Of a stretch of 46,317 nucleotides of DNA, positions 43,346 through 46,317 are shown piece after piece. The translations under genes were made by a program, and so were the position numbers. The DNA is from Legionellaceae bacterium. GTDB taxonomy: Bacteria; Pseudomonadota; Gammaproteobacteria; Legionellales; Legionellaceae. How positions within the stretch are numbered: the stretch's first letter is position 1; every line of letters begins with the position of its first letter. The notes under the pieces are model-generated. The model was not told the origin of the DNA and did no database searches. It saw only the letters and a list, made by a program, of their open reading frames with translations. The DNA is taken from assembly GCA_029212465.1 (NCBI GenBank), contig JARGNV010000014.1:1-46317 (forward strand), read 5' to 3'.

Positions 43346-46317
43346 TTAAGTGTTGTGGTCTAATTCAATATCTATCCCAAGCGCACGAATCTCTTTCAAC
43401 AATACATTGAAAGACTCAGGCATTCCGGGCTCCATTTGATGATCACCATCCACTATGTTTTTATAAATTTTGGTTCGCCCAGCCACATCATCTGACTTAA
43501 CGGTCAACATTTCTTGCAAGGTATAAGCTGCACCATATGCCTCCAACGCCCAAACCTCCATTTCTCCAAATCGCTGACCACCAAACTGCGCTTTACCTCC
43601 AAGCGGTTGCTGCGTCACTAAACTATAAGAACCCGTTGAACGCGCGTGCATTTTGTCATCTACCAAATGGTTCAACTTAAGGATGTACATATATCCAACC
43701 GTCACTGGGTTATCAAACGGACGACCTGTTCTACCATCAAACAATATAGTTTTCCCATCTTCTGGTAAGTCTGCAAGCTTCAGCATGGCCTTAATTTCAG
43801 TCTCTGAAGCACCATCAAATACGGGCGTTGCCATTGGCACACCGCGTCGAAGGTTCTGTGCAAGCTCCATAAACTCAGCATCTGACAACTGCTCAAGTTC
43901 TACGCGCTTTTGTTTGTCGTGGTTATAAATTTGACCTAAATAGTTTCGTAGCTTAGAAACATCGTTCTCTTTATCGAGCATCGCTGAAATACGATGCCCC
44001 AAACCTTTTGCTGCCAAACCAAGGTGCGTCTCTAATACCTGTCCAATATTCATTCGAGACGGTACCCCAAGCGGATTCAATACAATATCAACCGGTGTGC
44101 CATCTTCAAGGTGAGGCATATCTTCCATCGGAACAACAATAGAGATAACCCCCTTGTTGCCGTGACGACCCGCCATCTTATCACCAGGCTGCAAACGTCG
44201 TTTAACCGCCAAGTAAACTTTTACGATTTTTAAGACACCTGGTGCCAAATCATCACCTTGAACAATTTTTTTGCGACTATCATTAAAGCGCTTTTCTATT
44301 TCTTTCACTAAGTCACTTAATTGCTTAGACACTTGCTCAAGTTGCTGGCTTGCCTCATCATCTTGCAGACGAATATCTAGCCATTTTTCTTGCTCCAACT
44401 TATCGAGATAAGCTGCTGTAATTTTGGTGCCAGACTTAAGTCCGCCTGGACCACCTGTTGCAGTTTTACCCAACAACAAGTGACGAAGACGCTGATAAAT
44501 GTCTTCTTCTCTAATTCGACGCTCATCGGTTAAGTCTTTACGAGCACGCTCCAAATGCTCTTCCTCAATACTTTTAGCACGCGCATCTTTTTCTAAGCCA
44601 TCACGTGTAAAGACTTGAATATCAATGACTGTTCCGTTCATACCAGAAGGTACACGTAAAGAAGAGTCTTTTACATCCGACGCTTTTTCACCAAAAATGG
44701 CACGTAATAATTTCTCTTCGGGTGTTAATTGTGTTTCACCTTTTGGCGTTACTTTTCCAACCAAAATTTCGCCAGCAGTAACCTCAGCACCGATATAAAC
44801 AACACCTGACTCATCCAAGTTAGAAAGCGCTGACTCACCAACGTTTGGAATATCTGCCGAAATTTCTTCTGCACCCAGTTTCGTATCACGCGCAATACAT
44901 GTTAGCTCTTCAATGTGAATCGTTGTGAAACGGTCTTCTTGAACCACACGCTCAGAAATAAGAATCGAATCCTCAAAGTTGTAGCCATTCCAAGGCATGA
45001 ATGCAACCAAAAGGTTTTGTCCTAATGCAAGCTCACCCATATCAGTACATGGACCATCCGCTAGGATGTCACCGCGCTGAATTTTATCGCCATTGCTGAC
45101 AATAGGAATTTGGTTAATACAAGTATCTTGGTTTGAACGAGAGTATTTGGTGAGATTATAAATATCAACACCTGTTTCACCTGCTGACGTTTCATTTTCG
45201 TTAACGCGCACAACAATACGAGATGCATCAACTAAATCAATAACGCCACCGCGTTTCGCTACCACGCAAACCCCTGAGTCTGAAGCAACTGAACGCTCCA
45301 TTCCAGTACCGACCAGTGGTTTTTCCGCACGCAAGGTTGGTACAGCTTGGCGCTGCATATTAGAGCCCATCAGTGCCCTATTCGCATCGTCATGCTCTAA
45401 GAATGGAATCAAAGACGCTGCCACAGAAACAATCTGTTTAGGCGAGACATCCATATAGTTAATTTTATCGGGTGTCGTTAATGAAAACTCATTTTGATGA
45501 CGGCAAGGCACAAGGTCTGCCAATATCTTACCCGTTTTATCAACCGCAACACTCGATTGCGCAATATATTGGTCAACTTCAGAGATTGCTGATAAATATT
45601 CAATCTCACCCGTTACACGACCATCAACCACTTTGCGGCAAGGCGTTTCAATAAACCCATACTCATTAGTTCTTGCATACACGGACAATGAGTTAATCAA
45701 ACCAATGTTTGGCCCCTCTGGTGTCTCAATCGGACATACACGACCATAGTGTGTTGTGTGTACGTCACGCACCTCAAACCCAGCACGCTCACGGGTAAGA
45801 CCACCTGGCCCAAGCGCAGAGACACGACGCTTATGTGTCACACCCGACAATGGATTCACTTGGTCCATAAACTGCGACAACTGGCTAGAACCAAAAAACT
45901 CTTTAATGGCGGCAGAAACAGGTTTTGCGTTAATTAAATCTTGTGGCATTAAGTTTTCTGACTCAGCAAGACTCAAGCGCTCTTTCACAGCACGCTCAAC
46001 ACGCACCAACCCAACGCGGAACTGATTTTCTGCCATTTCACCAACGCTTCGAACACGTCGGTTACCGAGATGGTCAATATCATCTACAACACCAATACCA
46101 TTTCGAATATCAATCAGTGTTTTAATGACGTCTAAGATATCTTCTTTCTCAAGTGTGCCAGAACCTGTGTCTTCTTGTCGTCCGACACGACGATTAAACT
46201 TCATTCGACCGACTGCGGATAAGTCATAACGATCATCGGCGAAGAAAAGATTTTTAAATAAAGTTTCTGCCGCTTCCTTCGTTGGCGGCTCCCCTGGACG
46301 CATCCTGATGAACACGC
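43346..46317 (-). CDS. rpoB: RNA polymerase beta subunit, C-terminal part
   Basis: About 990 residues are present; the N-terminal third lies beyond the right edge. The rifampicin region reads [20 protein letters not shown], with the residues equal to Q513, D516, H526 and S531 unchanged. Other markers are [13 protein letters not shown] in the hybrid-binding domain and the C-terminal [14 protein letters not shown]. The protein forms one claw of RNA polymerase with beta-prime. At E. coli positions 518, 523 and 552 the residues are Val, Gly and Thr. Confidence 0.98.
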   Translation of the reverse strand, partial: VFIRMRPGEPPTKEAAETLFKNLFFADDRYDLSAVGRMKFNRRVGRQEDTGSGTLEKEDILDVIKTLIDIRNGIGVVDDIDHLGNRRVRSVGEMAENQFRVGLVRVERAVKERLSLAESENLMPQDLINAKPVSAAIKEFFGSSQLSQFMDQVNPLSGVTHKRRVSALGPGGLTRERAGFEVRDVHTTHYGRVCPIETPEGPNIGLINSLSVYARTNEYGFIETPCRKVVDGRVTGEIEYLSAISEVDQYIAQSSVAVDKTGKILADLVPCRHQNEFSLTTPDKINYMDVSPKQIVSVAASLIPFLEHDDANRALMGSNMQRQAVPTLRAEKPLVGTGMERSVASDSGVCVVAKRGGVIDLVDASRIVVRVNENETSAGETGVDIYNLTKYSRSNQDTCINQIPIVSNGDKIQRGDILADGPCTDMGELALGQNLLVAFMPWNGYNFEDSILISERVVQEDRFTTIHIEELTCIARDTKLGAEEISADIPNVGESALSNLDESGVVYIGAEVTAGEILVGKVTPKGETQLTPEEKLLRAIFGEKASDVKDSSLRVPSGMNGTVIDIQVFTRDGLEKDARAKSIEEEHLERARKDLTDERRIREEDIYQRLRHLLLGKTATGGPGGLKSGTKITAAYLDKLEQEKWLDIRLQDDEASQQLEQVSKQLSDLVKEIEKRFNDSRKKIVQGDDLAPGVLKIVKVYLAVKRRLQPGDKMAGRHGNKGVISIVVPMEDMPHLEDGTPVDIVLNPLGVPSRMNIGQVLETHLGLAAKGLGHRISAMLDKENDVSKLRNYLGQIYNHDKQKRVELEQLSDAEFMELAQNLRRGVPMATPVFDGASETEIKAMLKLADLPEDGKTILFDGRTGRPFDNPVTVGYMYILKLNHLVDDKMHARSTGSYSLVTQQPLGGKAQFGGQRFGEMEVWALEAYGAAYTLQEMLTVKSDDVAGRTKIYKNIVDGDHQMEPGMPESFNVLLKEIRALGIDIELDHNT

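Overview
This window looks like the chromosome of a gammaproteobacterium, most likely of the Legionellales (Legionella/Coxiella relatives). Three things support this: the unbroken rpoB-rpoC-str-S10-spc-alpha gene order, the proteobacterial residues in every ribosomal protein, and a lipid-type acyl-chain cluster close to ssb and rplQ. The placement is inference from gene order and protein motifs; no database search was run. All genes are tightly packed. No tRNA, rRNA, CRISPR array or insertion sequence was seen, and no gene-free stretch exceeds about 170 bases.

Region 1 (1-1436): the start of an alpha/beta-hydrolase carboxylesterase runs off the left edge on the minus strand. Divergent from it are a 41-residue LptM/YifL-type lipoprotein and dapF, which overlap by 11 bases. 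Region 2 (1440-5391): a minus-strand operon of four unrecognised, charged, helical proteins of 303, 516, 220 and 253 residues. Region 3 (5432-11063): six minus-strand genes encoding a lauroyl-type acyltransferase, a ketosynthase-like protein without the catalytic cysteine, a true FabF-type ketosynthase, a double-hotdog dehydratase, an enlarged acyl carrier protein and a FabL-type enoyl reductase. The order ACP-FabZ-FabF-FabF-acyltransferase is that of the rhizobial acpXL-lpxXL cluster, which makes the very long acyl chain of lipid A, so that is the proposed job here.

Region 4 (11075-14409): a RecF/SMC-like ATPase, an MFS transporter, a small unknown gene and ssb. Region 5 (14486-20242): a second island of four minus-strand genes encoding 701-, 307-, 432- and about 229-residue proteins. 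They share one recurring helical module, with a G-P turn followed by a W-[VI]-K helix and a leucine pair. The last of these genes needs a -1 frameshift at a perfect A AAA AAG heptamer. A divergent gene for a secreted protein with about 40% methionine sits inside this island. Both islands share a promoter-like CTATAAT element with no recognisable -35 box, which suggests a common regulon.

Region 6 (20264-46317): nth, followed on the same strand by the complete alpha, spc, S10 and str clusters and rpoC, then rpoB cut by the right edge. rpmJ is present. Promoter-like sequences lie before rpsL, rplN and rpsM. Oddities here are a 70-residue Lys/Glu/Ala tail on L17, an acidic insertion in S7, and a long-form S14 carrying four cysteines.

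The best candidates for undescribed biology are the modular repeat-protein family with its shared promoter element and frameshift site, and the ketosynthase pair with one nucleophile-free partner.
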